The notes under the pieces were generated by a model. That model ran no database searches and had not been told where the DNA came from. It saw only the letters and a list, made by a program, of their open reading frames with translations. A stretch of DNA of 64,000 nucleotides from NCBI GenBank assembly GCA_948470475.1, contig OX419346.1:3288731-3352730 (forward strand), given 5' to 3'. The position numbers and the translations under genes were made by a program. Origin of the DNA: Galaxea fascicularis (taxonomy: Eukaryota > Cnidaria > Anthozoa > Scleractinia > Euphylliidae). This document shows, piece by piece, positions 12,137-22,930 of the stretch; positions within the stretch are counted from its first letter, which is position 1, and every line of letters starts with the position of its first letter.

Positions 12137-13463
12137 GTTGATTTCTTAAACGTACACTTCGTGTAACCGTCCCCTTGTGTCGTCTGGCAAAAGCAAGCGA
12201 AAAGCAAAACAGCAAGCGTGCAGAAGAAGTTGGCTTCATCAGAAGGACTTCAAAGTTAGCTTATTCATTAAGGACTTCATTATAAATTAGTAAACAGGAT
12301 GCGATCTCAAGCAGGTTAAGGCATGGCTCATATCCAGTACAGACCACCAGAAAGAAAAAAAACGTTTTTGATCTTTAGAAAGCAACGTTGTTTTTATCCC
12401 AGGGGGAGCAAGAAACTTACCCCAAACAAGATTTGGTATCCTTAAATTTCTTGAGGTGTCTTTATGGTGTTCACGTGACTTGTGACGTCACAAGCCTGCT
12501 TAAGATGAATTCTAAAATGGGCCAAGGATAGGGAGGTATCACGAAAAACTAACCATACGAAATTTTTAACCACTTTCTAAGGCAACTATTTCTGTCCTGA
12601 ATGGATGAACTCCTCAATTATATAAGGCTATATATGGAAAGATAGAAGGTGACGTGACCTTTTTTACGTAATAACGTCTTAGCTTAATATTTTAGTCGGC
12701 CATTCAGGACAGATTCTTGCAGGGGCCATTAGCACAATTGTAAAAATACTAAATTTGACAGTGATTGTATGTCATCTCGGCGGCCCATTTTCAGTTGTTT
12801 TTTCAAAAAGTAAAACAATTAATTATAGTCACGTGACCCATTTTATCAGATTTTATTGGTCTTAGAATATTAAGGTCGTCGACATTGGTTAGCCTGCCAA
12901 TTCTGCAACGATTAAACCAAATTCTGACAGAGTAATTACTGTTTTTCAGATTTAAGCAAATGAGGCTTGAGCCATGCCTTAACATGCCTGAGGATGTAGT
13001 CGCGGGGCGCCCGCCGTAACAGGTTTGCGTCTCCACGGCATTGCGCACTTGCCTGGAGATAACCGTGCAGTCTCAAGCCTGACTTGCGGTGCCACACATG
13101 CTGATCTTAAATTGGAGTCAGTTCTCAAGTTTAAGCTATTTGCATCATGTTTCCTGGTCCCAAAGGTGATCATTGTCGAGACGAAAAATCGTTGAATGCA
13201 GAACAATGAAATCGGCTTCTCTCAAAATAGACCCATAATTAAAAAAGGAAACACTGACCTCTGTAGGAGACCAGGCAAAAATGAAAGACTTCAACAATGA
13301 GTGTGAGTCGTAAATTTAGTTGTTTTGTAGCTTGTTTCCTATTCATCATTTCATTTTCACAAGAGTTTCATTAAAAGCAATATCATAAATTCGAAAAATA
13401 TGCAAACTTCGCTTTCGGCTGTGTACCAATAACTTGAAAACCATCATCTGGATCAAAAAATCC
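12137..13463. other. Head-to-head intergenic region (ECHDC2-like and ENDOD1-like promoters)
   Basis: The two flanking genes point away from each other, so both promoters should lie here. Half of the region is occupied by the MITE at 12308-12990. The sequence beside the ECHDC2-like ATG (12140-12260) may be 5' UTR. No clear TATA box or further gene is seen. Confidence 0.5.
12308..12990. mobile_element. 683-bp non-autonomous DNA element with ~23-bp terminal inverted repeats
   Basis: Left 12308-12330 and the reverse complement of 12968-12990 match at 21 of 23 positions; shared core GTTAAGGCATGGCTCA. A second, inner inverted pair is CTGTCCTGAATGG (near 12591) and CCATTCAGGACAG (near 12699). There is no transposase frame. 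AGGATG occurs just outside both ends but does not abut the left end exactly, so a target duplication is not established. Confidence 0.7.
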
Positions 13464-16425
13464 ATGCTGATTTCAATGAGAGGCGTTTACACTGCTCGTA
13501 TTCTCGCACGAGTGGTACTAGCACTAGTGTTTTCGGCTCAAACACAGTGTTTTCCTCTCGGTTTTTCGGATGAAACAAGCAAGGACGATTTGACGAGACA
13601 CCAGCACCGTAAGTTTGTTCACGAATTCTAAACGTTTTGAAACTTTCTTATGGTGTTTCAAGGCTAGTTTGAACTATGAGAATGGAATGTATTTCCAGAA
13701 AAATCGGTGGGTAAAAAAGTGGTTCCCAAGAAAAGCTTTTAAATCATCTAATCTAGCCCTAAAAGATCCGTACAAGCTTGATTTTGTCCGATGGATTTAT
13801 TTCAATTTTAATTGCATTTTTCTTATGGATTTGTGACGAAATATTCTCTGTCCTAATTTCCCTAAGTAAGATTTGTTCTCTGAGCTATTTAACTATTGCT
13901 CATTTAGCTTTACCTTAGCGAACAAAAATTCCAACACAACTAGAGTTTCAGCTTTGAAAAGCACTATCCTTTGGTATATACACATTTAGAAAACCGAAAA
14001 GAAAGCATGTGACTTCGCCCCGACAAAAAAGTTAAATTCACTTTCCGATAACTGGAAACTACTGTGCCGTATATGGCTTTACATACAGTGCATAGTCATT
14101 ATTTATTATCAAAATGTATGCTCTGACAAGAAATTAGCTGTATGTCAGAGATGCTTCTTTCGGGTTGATGTGATACTAGCATAGCTGACTGATTCCTCCG
14201 TCGCGTGGTGTTTTCTCAGACAAGAACATTTATATATCATACCCACAGTTCCGCATTCTCTTCTACTCCACAGACAATTCAATTGCTCTCCCCTTAAAAA
14301 ACTTTCGGGTGTCACGGTAGTTAAAAGTGAAGTTTAATATATCCATCAGAAGTTATTGCGATTAAACCTTTAAAAGCGGCTTGTTAAAATTGTTTTGTCA
14401 TTCTCTTCATTATCGTCGTTGCTATGAAAATCATCACTATATGACCATCACCATTATTTTTACTAATACAAGTATACTGAATCCTTCTCACATTAAAGTC
14501 CTTGCAACATTTCATAGACGTTATCTAGTATTTATAACCCACGATTGCGGAACTAATAATCAGTATTTAACTTAAGATACATCTTTAATTTCCTTTTACG
14601 ACAGACAAAGAGAGGAGATCAGTGTCTAATCCAGATCAAGGCCCACCCCCTGAGTGCTATCTAAAGTACTTTTTGCACCGGTCTCCTCCCCAGGGGATTT
14701 TGGTTGACCACCCTTCATCGGAACGCTATATTTGTCAATCAATTCCAAGTTCTCCGGATGTTTTCTTTGCGACTCTGTTTGATGACGAAGCTGGAATAGC
14801 CATATTTTCTGCGTACACTGTGGACTACGCGCAGGTACAAAACATGGGCAAGTTTCCAAGACAAACAGTTTCAAATAGCTGGCGAACTAATAAGGGTATG
14901 TTCAGTTTGTTAAACCCGACATAAGACTGCGAGCAGTCTTTCTTTTGCTCTAAAATCTGTGGAACGAAAAAGAACGAACGCGGGATTCGCTCGGCTCGTA
15001 TATCGCATTCGTTCCACAGATTTTAGCGCAAAAGAGAGGCTGCTCGCAGTCTAACCCGACATCAGCATGTACATTCTCTTAACTAGTCTTCTCATATTTC
15101 TTAAACTATGAGACTATAGAGAATTTGGTTAAACATCAAGGCGTTTCGTGTTTGATGATCATTTCGTATATTCTCATAACGTGTGTGAAATGGTGGCATA
15201 CGTATACGTACTTTAAGATGAAAGAAGGTTCTGATTACTGTTAAGGTTTAAAGGGGCTGTGATTTCACCTGTGTAAACCAGTACGGTTATTGTAATTTTT
15301 GACGTGGTGTTATTATATTAAACGCAAACTTAACATGGGCTCCTGACGCGAACCAGTCAAACGGCGTTTGCCAGTCGCTGTTTTGTTCGCGCAACCATTT
15401 CAAGGTCAACAAAAGCCGCTCTATATGGCGCATCTATCTTGTCTAAAAAACGAACAGTTTGAAGTGGAAATAGTTGAAAAACGTGTGCTTTTCTTCCCCA
15501 GATCTCACCAGACAGGGCACCAATGAAATGTACAGTGGACGGGGAACTGGTTACCGGGGATTTGACAAAGGACACTTGAACTCGGCCCGCATCAATTCCT
15601 TTGATAAAGATCACGTGTTGGCTACATTCACGTACAGCAATGCAGTACCACAGTACGGGCATTTTAATCGCGGGTCCTGGAGCAACTACGAGCAGAAGAT
15701 ACTGACTTACGTCACAAAGCAGTGCGCGGGGCAGCATGGGAAATCTTCGGTTATGTACCTGTTGACTGGGACCTCGAAATTTCGTCTTCAAGTCGGTACT
15801 GATAAACCAATGCGAGACAATAAGCGATGCGAGGTGGGTTAACGTAGTTAGAGAGTGATCCAGTTGGGGAGGGGTATTGTTTTCGATCTATGGACTTTGA
15901 AGAATTTTAGTGTTTAATTTTAATGTTTATATTAAGTGCAAAGAAAAAACGTTCGCTGTCGGTACTTACAGAAAGGCCTCAAATTCTTTAGTTCTGGGAC
16001 CACTGAGCCGTTTTGAAAAGAAAGTTTTACCATACTTCTTACTGAAGACAAGCACTTGAGAAAAAAAATTCTCATCACCTGTAAATAAGTACTTGATATT
16101 AGAGCAAATAATGGAAAATGCGTATGTGTTTCTATCAATTTTCTGGCAGATTGAATACTTTCCCAGTGCTGAGGAAGAAGATCGCATCGTGCGCCCTAAT
16201 TCCATGTGGACAGCGGGTTGCTGCGTTTGGAGTGATGAGAGTGGTCAAGTACGCGCCCAGTCCATCGCGGTCATGGGAAATAACGACTTCGAGAAAGACA
16301 GAATTGGCATACGATCAATGACTTTAGCAGAATTACAAAATCTGTTGGTTGATGAAAAGAGCGATCCTGTTCAACTGTTTCCTTCTGTTGATGAATGTGC
16401 AAGAAATAGTTTTCCTTTAAAATAA
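13464..16425 (+). CDS. Secreted DNA/RNA non-specific endonuclease, ENDOD1-like
   Basis: Predicted metal-dependent nuclease of the NUC1/ENDOD1 family, exported from the cell. Exons 13464-13608, 14605-14895, 15502-15833 and 16150-16425 give 347 residues. The first ATG (13464) opens a signal peptide (basic start, then ILARVVLALVFSA). The catalytic motif RGFDKGHLNSA puts the expected His at about residue 170, and downstream YSNAVPQYGHFNRGSW carries the Asn/Trp pattern that positions the metal in this family. Upstream IAIFSAYTVDY is typical of ENDOD1 relatives. A second ATG at 13476 would also leave a signal peptide. Family assignment is firm; orthology to vertebrate ENDOD1 is not, because such nucleases are often expanded in invertebrates. 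Confidence 0.88.
14923..15052. mobile_element. 130-bp hairpin MITE (AGACTGCGAGCAGTCT ends) with 10-bp target duplication
   Basis: Ends read AGACTGCGAGCAGTCT and AGGCTGCTCGCAGTCT, followed inward by the inverted pair TCTGTGGAACGA / TCGTTCCACAGA. The element is flanked by AACCCGACAT at 14913-14922 and 15053-15062, a direct repeat that fits a 9-10 bp target-site duplication. It sits in the second intron of the nuclease gene, just after the exon 2 donor. Confidence 0.88.
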
Positions 16426-18228
16426 GACCGTACTGGTTAATTTATTAAAGTAAGTTGACTAGAAGAAATTTACCCCGTTGCCATGCGTGGGATAGGTTAC
16501 AGCGAGCGCCAGGCACAGGTGTAATAAAAGTAACAACACCATTCCGTTTGAAGAAAATATTTTTTAGTTTTTGTTACGTTATTTATTACCAGGGTATTTA
16601 AAGTTATCGGCAAACATTTAGAATCGTGTGGTTTTTCATTGTCTGTTATCTACAGTGCCGGATTTTGAGGTCCACACCAGACACCCCTCCTTCCATTCCC
16701 ACTCTGACCATATAGATAGCAACTGCCCAGTCACTACACCCCTAACAGCTGATAAGAATTGATGTCTCGAGTTTTGTGTTCCAGGCTATGGTTGCGCGCT
16801 ACTCTTATCTCAAGAGATAGGAACAATCGATTTGCAGTGAATCTGAGTGAAAATCACATCAAAGACGCTGGCCGTATAATTGGTTCCCTTAGTAGGTCTC
16901 CAAAACGATTGCAAGCATTGTTTTCTTTCTTTCATGGTGTGTCGTAAGAACGCTTGCGATCCTCAAGAGCAAAGACTAAGAGGAGAACTGGAAAGAAAAG
17001 GAATAAACCGGACACCAATATCTTAATTCAGGGTAAGGTTTGCAAAGGATAGCTACCGTAATCCTAAAGATATCTCAGTAACTTGGGATAGCTAACGGGT
17101 GGGGGGGGGGAACTCCGGGGATGATCAGAGGATTTTTTGGGGTTTGTAATTTTCGGTTACGGGATCTTTTGGGGTAGGAAAATTTGGCAAATATTTTTTG
17201 CGTGACTGAATTTAATTAAGGCTTTTTTGGATGAAGATTTGTGGTAGTGCTCCTTGGGGTAGTGGCCTTGTATCCCGGCCACCGAGTTCACTTTCTAATA
17301 GCTTTCGTCTTATATAGTTTAACCTTTTTTGGAAATTTTTCATGCTCGGCGATTCAGCTTGGAATTTTTTGGGGGTTAATTATTGGTCCAGTGATTTTTT
17401 TGGGTTAATTTGATTTTTTCCCCGATTCGATCATCCCCCGTCACATGAAATGCGGAGAACGCAACCTGGGAGAGCTAGTAGCTCGGATTTCTCGGGTCAA
17501 AGTACATTACAATTCTTGGCTTGGCAACGCGTACTGATGAAAAACAAACGACGAGTTTGGGTTATGAATAAGGAGATTGACCAAAGAGATTGCGAGGGTG
17601 TGTGTCAGGCTTAATGACGAAGGAGCCCCCTCTGATTCGACCCAACTCTCCACAGTTCGAAAATCCCACATGACAGCCTAAAAGGTACGCAAAAAGACAA
17701 AGCCTGCTCTGCAGAGTATTGCAGTTGCTTTTATTTGATTCAAGAAGAAATTGAAGAAAGCACTGTACCGCCCAAAGTAGAAGGGGTAACGAGAGAATAC
17801 ACACTGTTATGTGTCAATTGCATATTCCGGAATCCTTCACTTACAGTCACCCCTACATATTGCCAATCAAGAACAGAAATATTTTTCTAAGTCACTCTTT
17901 TTATTTTACTGGCTGCATCATTTGAAGTTACTAACTTAGATTTTGAATTATAATGATGCTAATTGTTGACCAAAATCTTAGCGAAGCGTTTCCAAGTGAG
18001 CACTATTTAAATTGCTACTTTTAAAAGTGGATAATTAAATAAATTATTTTATGCAGAAAGGGCCATTAATGTCGTGTCCTGAATACAAACTTTAAGCTTG
18101 TAGCTCCTTTAAAAATTGTTTCATAATGTTTTTTTCCCTAAAGTTCCGTGGTCTTAATTGAACATCCTTGAATTGAAAAATTATCGTCAATGTTTTGGAC
18201 TGGACTTTTTAACAACTGAACAAGCAGA
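16426..18228. other. Tail-to-tail intergenic region after the nuclease gene
   Basis: Holds the nuclease 3' UTR, with AATAAA at 16523-16528, and the 3' UTR of the acetyltransferase on the other strand. A G-rich dispersed repeat fills 17098-17450. No additional coding gene is seen. Confidence 0.6.
17098..17450 (-). repeat. Dispersed C/A-rich repeat, copy 1
   Basis: The minus-strand reading shares ordered words with 40487-40860: GATGATCGAAT, AAAAATCA, GGACCAA.AATTAA, TTGCCAAATTTT and CCCCCAAAAA. The two copies are in opposite orientation 23 kb apart. No coding frame survives; the element type is unknown. Confidence 0.65.
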
Positions 18229-19215
18229 TTACTCGAACGAATCCTCATTCTCGTTTTCTTCGTATAAGCTTTCCTTGTGCACGTATTCCTGCTTCAAGTT
18301 CAAGCAATCACAAGGCTTGTAGCATAAGGTTCCTTCTAGTAGCTTTCTACCACTGGACACCATGGTTCTGTCAGAGAGGAAGTGGATCACGATCACCAAG
18401 TCATTATCAGCCGGCATCACCTCGCTGGCGAATTTGACTTGCTCCAAGACATGCACTTGAAACAGAAGGTGATGTTTGGCATACACGTTACACTCCCAAT
18501 GCAGTGACTTGTTCCTGCGCGACAACCGGCCATGGCTAAACGATCTGAATGGCTCGTCATCTTCCGTCTCATCAACCAACATCTTATCGCCCTCTTGCAG
18601 CATAGCATCCACGTTCGCGCGTGTAGCCTCGAGCACTAATCCATCAATGGTGAACATCTCCTTTGGAAACAGCATACCTGATATTATCTCGTCCACGAAC
18701 TCCTCCCTGCTACACGGCCTGACCTGAGGTCCTAGCCTGTCTTGGACGTCTTTTAGTTTCTTTAAGTCAAGAGTAGGCTGATTTAAATAATATGCTAGGG
18801 TATCCTGTTTGAAGAGCATTTGATCGAAGAACAGTTCTTGCCGACGGGCGTACAACTGTTTCGGCGCGTAGAAAAACTCTCGTGAAACATTCGGATAGTT
18901 CTTCCGGATGAATTCCCGATTGGCTTGAACCATCTGAACTTGAAGCCCCTGTCGTCGAAATTGTGGGTCAATTTTTTCCGCGTCGCACATAGAACTTCGT
19001 CCTGCGTTCACAATTGCGAACGTGCGGAAACCGACAACGCGATCTTTAATCTCAGCGACAAAGACAGAACGCTTTGGTTCTGTAAGCCAGTCGTTGAATC
19101 TGTTAGGAGTAAAGTCGTGGTCCCCTTCATGCCTGTCTTCGTAAATTGCTCGTGCGAGCTTCATCACGGCGTCCAAATCATCTTCGGAAGCCGGACGAAC
19201 TTCTAAGCGTTGCAT
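18229..19215 (-). CDS. GNAT-family N-acetyltransferase, NAT16/histidine N-acetyltransferase-like
   Basis: Single-exon gene of 328 residues starting at the first ATG in frame (MQRLEVRPASEDDLDAVMKL), the usual opening of a GNAT fold. Around residues 75-98, SSMCDAEKIDPQFRRQGLQV matches the beta4-alpha3 acetyl-CoA loop (motif A, Q/RxxGxG/A). A ~200-residue C-terminal half without a second obvious GNAT motif is typical of NAT16-like proteins, and the length fits (human NAT16 is about 370). The open frame continues upstream to 19278 only through a GTG codon, and the upstream stretch contains a donor-like GTAAGT, so 19215 is preferred. Acetylation of histidine or another amino acid is inferred from the family. 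Confidence 0.75.
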   Translation of the reverse strand: MQRLEVRPASEDDLDAVMKLARAIYEDRHEGDHDFTPNRFNDWLTEPKRSVFVAEIKDRVVGFRTFAIVNAGRSSMCDAEKIDPQFRRQGLQVQMVQANREFIRKNYPNVSREFFYAPKQLYARRQELFFDQMLFKQDTLAYYLNQPTLDLKKLKDVQDRLGPQVRPCSREEFVDEIISGMLFPKEMFTIDGLVLEATRANVDAMLQEGDKMLVDETEDDEPFRSFSHGRLSRRNKSLHWECNVYAKHHLLFQVHVLEQVKFASEVMPADNDLVIVIHFLSDRTMVSSGRKLLEGTLCYKPCDCLNLKQEYVHKESLYEENENEDSFE

Positions 19216-20129
19216 TGTGGAATTCTCGTCCTCAGACAGAAGAAACTTACCAAAGACAAACCCTTGATGGAAAGTCACATACGATGATAACAGTTTGAAC
19301 TTTCCAAAGCTTTGTAAGAAACTCGAAACAATAGCTCATTGTGCAAGCACAATAGATGTTCTTCCAATTGGCTGAACATCGCTTAACGAGTAATTAGCTG
19401 TCCTGCACTGACAACATAAATAAGCTCGAAATTGTCACATTCATCTGTTTGTATATTTTCAGACTTAGCTTTAGGAGGAAGCATAGTAAATTGCTCTTAG
19501 CACTTAACAAAAGAATACCGTCGAGCTTGACGTAGATAAAGAAAGAAAAGAACTTGTGTAGAGTATTGTTTAGGACACCATCTTCACAGCCTTGGTTTTA
19601 CGGTCACTTGAACAATCAATTAAACTGGTCTGAAGAGAAAGCCTTTGTTAGGAATAAAAAAGAGCTAGGGGTTGAAGTCGCTTGAAGGGCTGTTTCAAAA
19701 TTAATTGGTTTATAATTGTTACAACTTGCAGGCTTATGAAATTTAATTTTTTTCGCACCTTATAACATTTGAGGTGGATTGCATGACACTTGCAAAATAT
19801 GTTTACACAACTAGATTTTCTCCAGACCTGTTATCAAAACATACAAACCACAGGAAAAAAATTGGTGCTTATCGACTGAAGACTAAAAAGATAAGAGATA
19901 GCAGATAATTTATTTGTCATGGCCTGGATTTCGTCTATCCCGGGAGTCTAGCTTAGTATTTCTTCTTCGTGTTATCCGACCGATCTGATTACACCCACAA
20001 CTGACTCGTGGATGTGACACGGAAAAGAACTGGAGAGCGCGTCCTGACAAGTCTTCGGAAGACAGATTGCGTGGTTGTCATCTATGCAATGTAGGAACAG
20101 ATGATAAAACTAAGGAAAGGCCGATACTT

Positions 20130-20215
20130 ATTTGTGTCGAAATGACTTGAGTTTAGTTATTGTATCGAAACGACTTCAGTTTGTATCGAATCGACTTTGT
20201 ATCGAAACGACCGAA
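20130..20215 (+). repeat. Four imperfect GTATCGAAACGACTT units
   Basis: Units TGTCGAAATGACTT, GTATCGAAACGACTT, GTATCGAATCGACTT and GTATCGAAACGACC occur at 15-32 base spacing. They are upstream of LTA4H on one side and of the NAT16-like gene on the other. This could be a minisatellite or a binding-site cluster. Confidence 0.6.
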
Positions 20216-20734
20216 CTCCGGATAAACGTTGAACACGAATGAAAGTGGATTTTCATTTTCGCGTAAAATCAGATCTCAAATTTTTTGCTATCTGTGAAGA
20301 AAAGACGACTTCGCTCAATTTCACCAGCCTATGTTTATTTTTTTAATAGTGCGTGTCCGTGATGATAATTCGACCTCGTATTTCATTGGTTCTTATTTAC
20401 ACGAAACTTCAGGGTTAGGGTCTGTTGTTTCTGTTGTTTATTGTTTTTTCAGCCAATCCTGTGAGTTTTCCGAGAGGTGCGTGGCGGCCCATAATTCGAC
20501 GATGGGGGCAAGGAGAGAGTCGCGCGCGGAGCCCACGCGATACAATCTACAGAATGCGGAAGACTGTATAGCCTTGTATATTTATTACACGACTTAGACA
20601 GTCAGAGGGCCAATAACTAAAATCGACCAATAAGATTGCTCTATTGCCAGTCCGATATTCTCTAAGTATTGGACCGGGTATTGTCCCAGATGATCCCGCG
20701 TTGTTCCCGCGTTGTCTGCAGTCGTGTAATAAAT

Positions 20735-20882
20735 CTCTTATTAACCAAGCTTGCTCGGGACCGTACTGGGAGAATATCGGCCCTCGATCTTTTTTGTACG
20801 GACCTCGCTGCGCTCGGTCCGTACTGTCAAGACCTCAGGCCGATATTCTCCCAGTACAGCCCTCGTGCTTGGTTAATAAGAG
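20735..20882. mobile_element. Hairpin MITE, CTCTTATTAACCAAGC ends
   Basis: Arms of about 46 bp: CTCTTATTAACCAAGC at the left and its reverse complement at the right, continuing inward through GTACTGGGAGAATATCGGCC. The arrangement CTTAYTAACC, then CTCGG, then CCGTACTG is shared with 33986-34116 and more loosely with 42121-42275. Confidence 0.8.
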
Positions 20883-21047
20883 CCCTTTATAACTGTGTAT
20901 ACACTTTCTAGCTCTGTATAACCTTGTGTAGGCTTATGGTAACTTATCCTTTCTTTGTTATATTCTGGTGCATCCATGGCATTCTCCCATGGAGGTGAAA
21001 GTGTGAAGTGAAAGTGTTGTTGCACTGGTCGTACTTCCTGTCAAGCC

Positions 21048-22877
21048 ATGAAAACGTCGGATCCTTGTTCGTTTTCAAAGCCCGATAAGTACGTATGTAC
21101 GAACATTGGTTGGTTCGTGGAGTTGCTCTTTGATAAACACATCCTCGAATGTCGCGCTGAGCTGGACTTCGAGGTGAAGGAAAATGGCGTTAAGAACTTG
21201 GTAAGCTGAGGCAGCCTTCATGACTGTATCAATTCGTTGTCTTGCATTGAAGATTTACAAAAGGAATGGCAGCAAAGGGATAAATCGACTTTATATTATT
21301 GCTCTGAAGCCTTTATTTCAATAGAAATGCTTTTGATTTCACGGATGGATTCCAAATTTCGATCCAATTTAATATTATTCACCACACCAATTTTGAGTCT
21401 GATATGGAGACATATTCTCCTCACTGATTTACGTTTATTTCTTTAAGTACCAATTGAGAGGATTTGTTTGAGCATCAAAACATTTTATCTTTGGCGATCG
21501 TTTTGTCGTAAGAGTGAAGGTTACCTTTAATTTAGACTCCTAAAATGATATTTTCAGGTCCTTGACACTCGAGACATAACAGTCAGCCAGGTTACAAACG
21601 ACGCTGGGAAAGTACTGAAATATAGCTTAGGTGATGAGCATAAGGCATTTGGCAAACCACTGAAGATTGAATTACCAAATGGCAAAAAAAGGTGAATTTA
21701 CTTATCTCTTTTACTTGAAAATAATCTGTATTTTAATGTCAAAATGGCAAGATTGATCATTTGATTATTTGTTATCAGAGCTGTGCTCTAGCGGTGCCCA
21801 GTCATCCCTGGCGACTTACATTTGCCATTGGGCGACCAGGAAATATTAGTTTTTGCACCAAACTTATATGCTGGGCGCCCTAGATTTCAAGGGTTTAGAG
21901 GTTTGGGTGCCCAACTACTTTTGTTAGAGCACAACCTTGTGTTATGATTAACCATTATGAATAAACATCATTTAATTATTACTCCTCTTTCCTTTTTTGT
22001 AAAAAAAAGAAATAAAACAGGCAAATTGACATAACCGTGATGCATGCAAGAAAAGGACTGTAATGATTTGGCCTGAAAATTCAAATTTCTTTAAAAGCCA
22101 CTCTTTAGCCTAGAGACTGTTATCAGGTTTGACGCATAGGTCTACGTGTACAGTTACTCATGATTTTAAGGCCTGCAGAGTTCAGAAAATTAAGGTATTA
22201 ATTACTTGGACTTGAAAAAGAACGTTGAGGTTACTCTAGCTTGGAAATTAATGGGAAAAATCTGTGAAGGTACTTGCATTTTAGAAAGATTTCAGTTTGC
22301 ACAGTCAATTTACATGTACAAACTTTGTGTCAGACTAATGAAGATCCTGTAGGTTAATTTTTGATGGTCAAGTACTTACATGAAATCAGCCTCACATCTA
22401 TCGCTTAGATATGAGCTTGTTTCCGCACAGTATTTTCTGTGTCTGCTTTTCCCTTCAGAGGTTCCAAGCTGCACATCAAGATTAGTTACCAGACCTCTCC
22501 AACTGCATCAGCAGCTCAGTGGCTCACCCCTAAGCAGACTGCTGGGAAGGAACATCCATATTTCTACACCCAGTGTCAGGTGAGAGAACTATAAACTTAA
22601 CTGACATAATTTTTTAACATTCAGCTCCTCCCACATAAATCCAGATCACCTAAGGATCTTGAAAAGAATTGTATGATTGAGGACTTGGTTTATAGAATCT
22701 TGTGAGATTCAATGTATTATGTACTGTCTATATTTTGCAAAGTCAAGTTCCATTATATACTAGTTATTCAATGCTTCCAATAATATTGGTGTACCATAAC
22801 TATAGATCAAGGTGATCTTTGTTGAATTGTTCAAATTCTCATCCTTTTTAACCCTTTCACTCCTGATAGTGCCAAAT

Positions 22878-22930
<53 letters not shown>

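Larger units (their letters stand above)
19216..21047. other. Divergent intergenic region between the NAT16-like gene and LTA4H
   Basis: Should contain promoters for both flanking genes. At 20130-20215 there are four imperfect copies of GTATCGAAACGACTT. A hairpin element lies at 20735-20882. The 160 bp before the LTA4H ATG is a probable 5' UTR and core promoter, without a clear TATA box. No protein gene is recognised. Confidence 0.55.

Noticed and set aside
15357..15791. 144-residue minus-strand frame
   Set aside because: Antisense to the catalytic exon of the nuclease gene.
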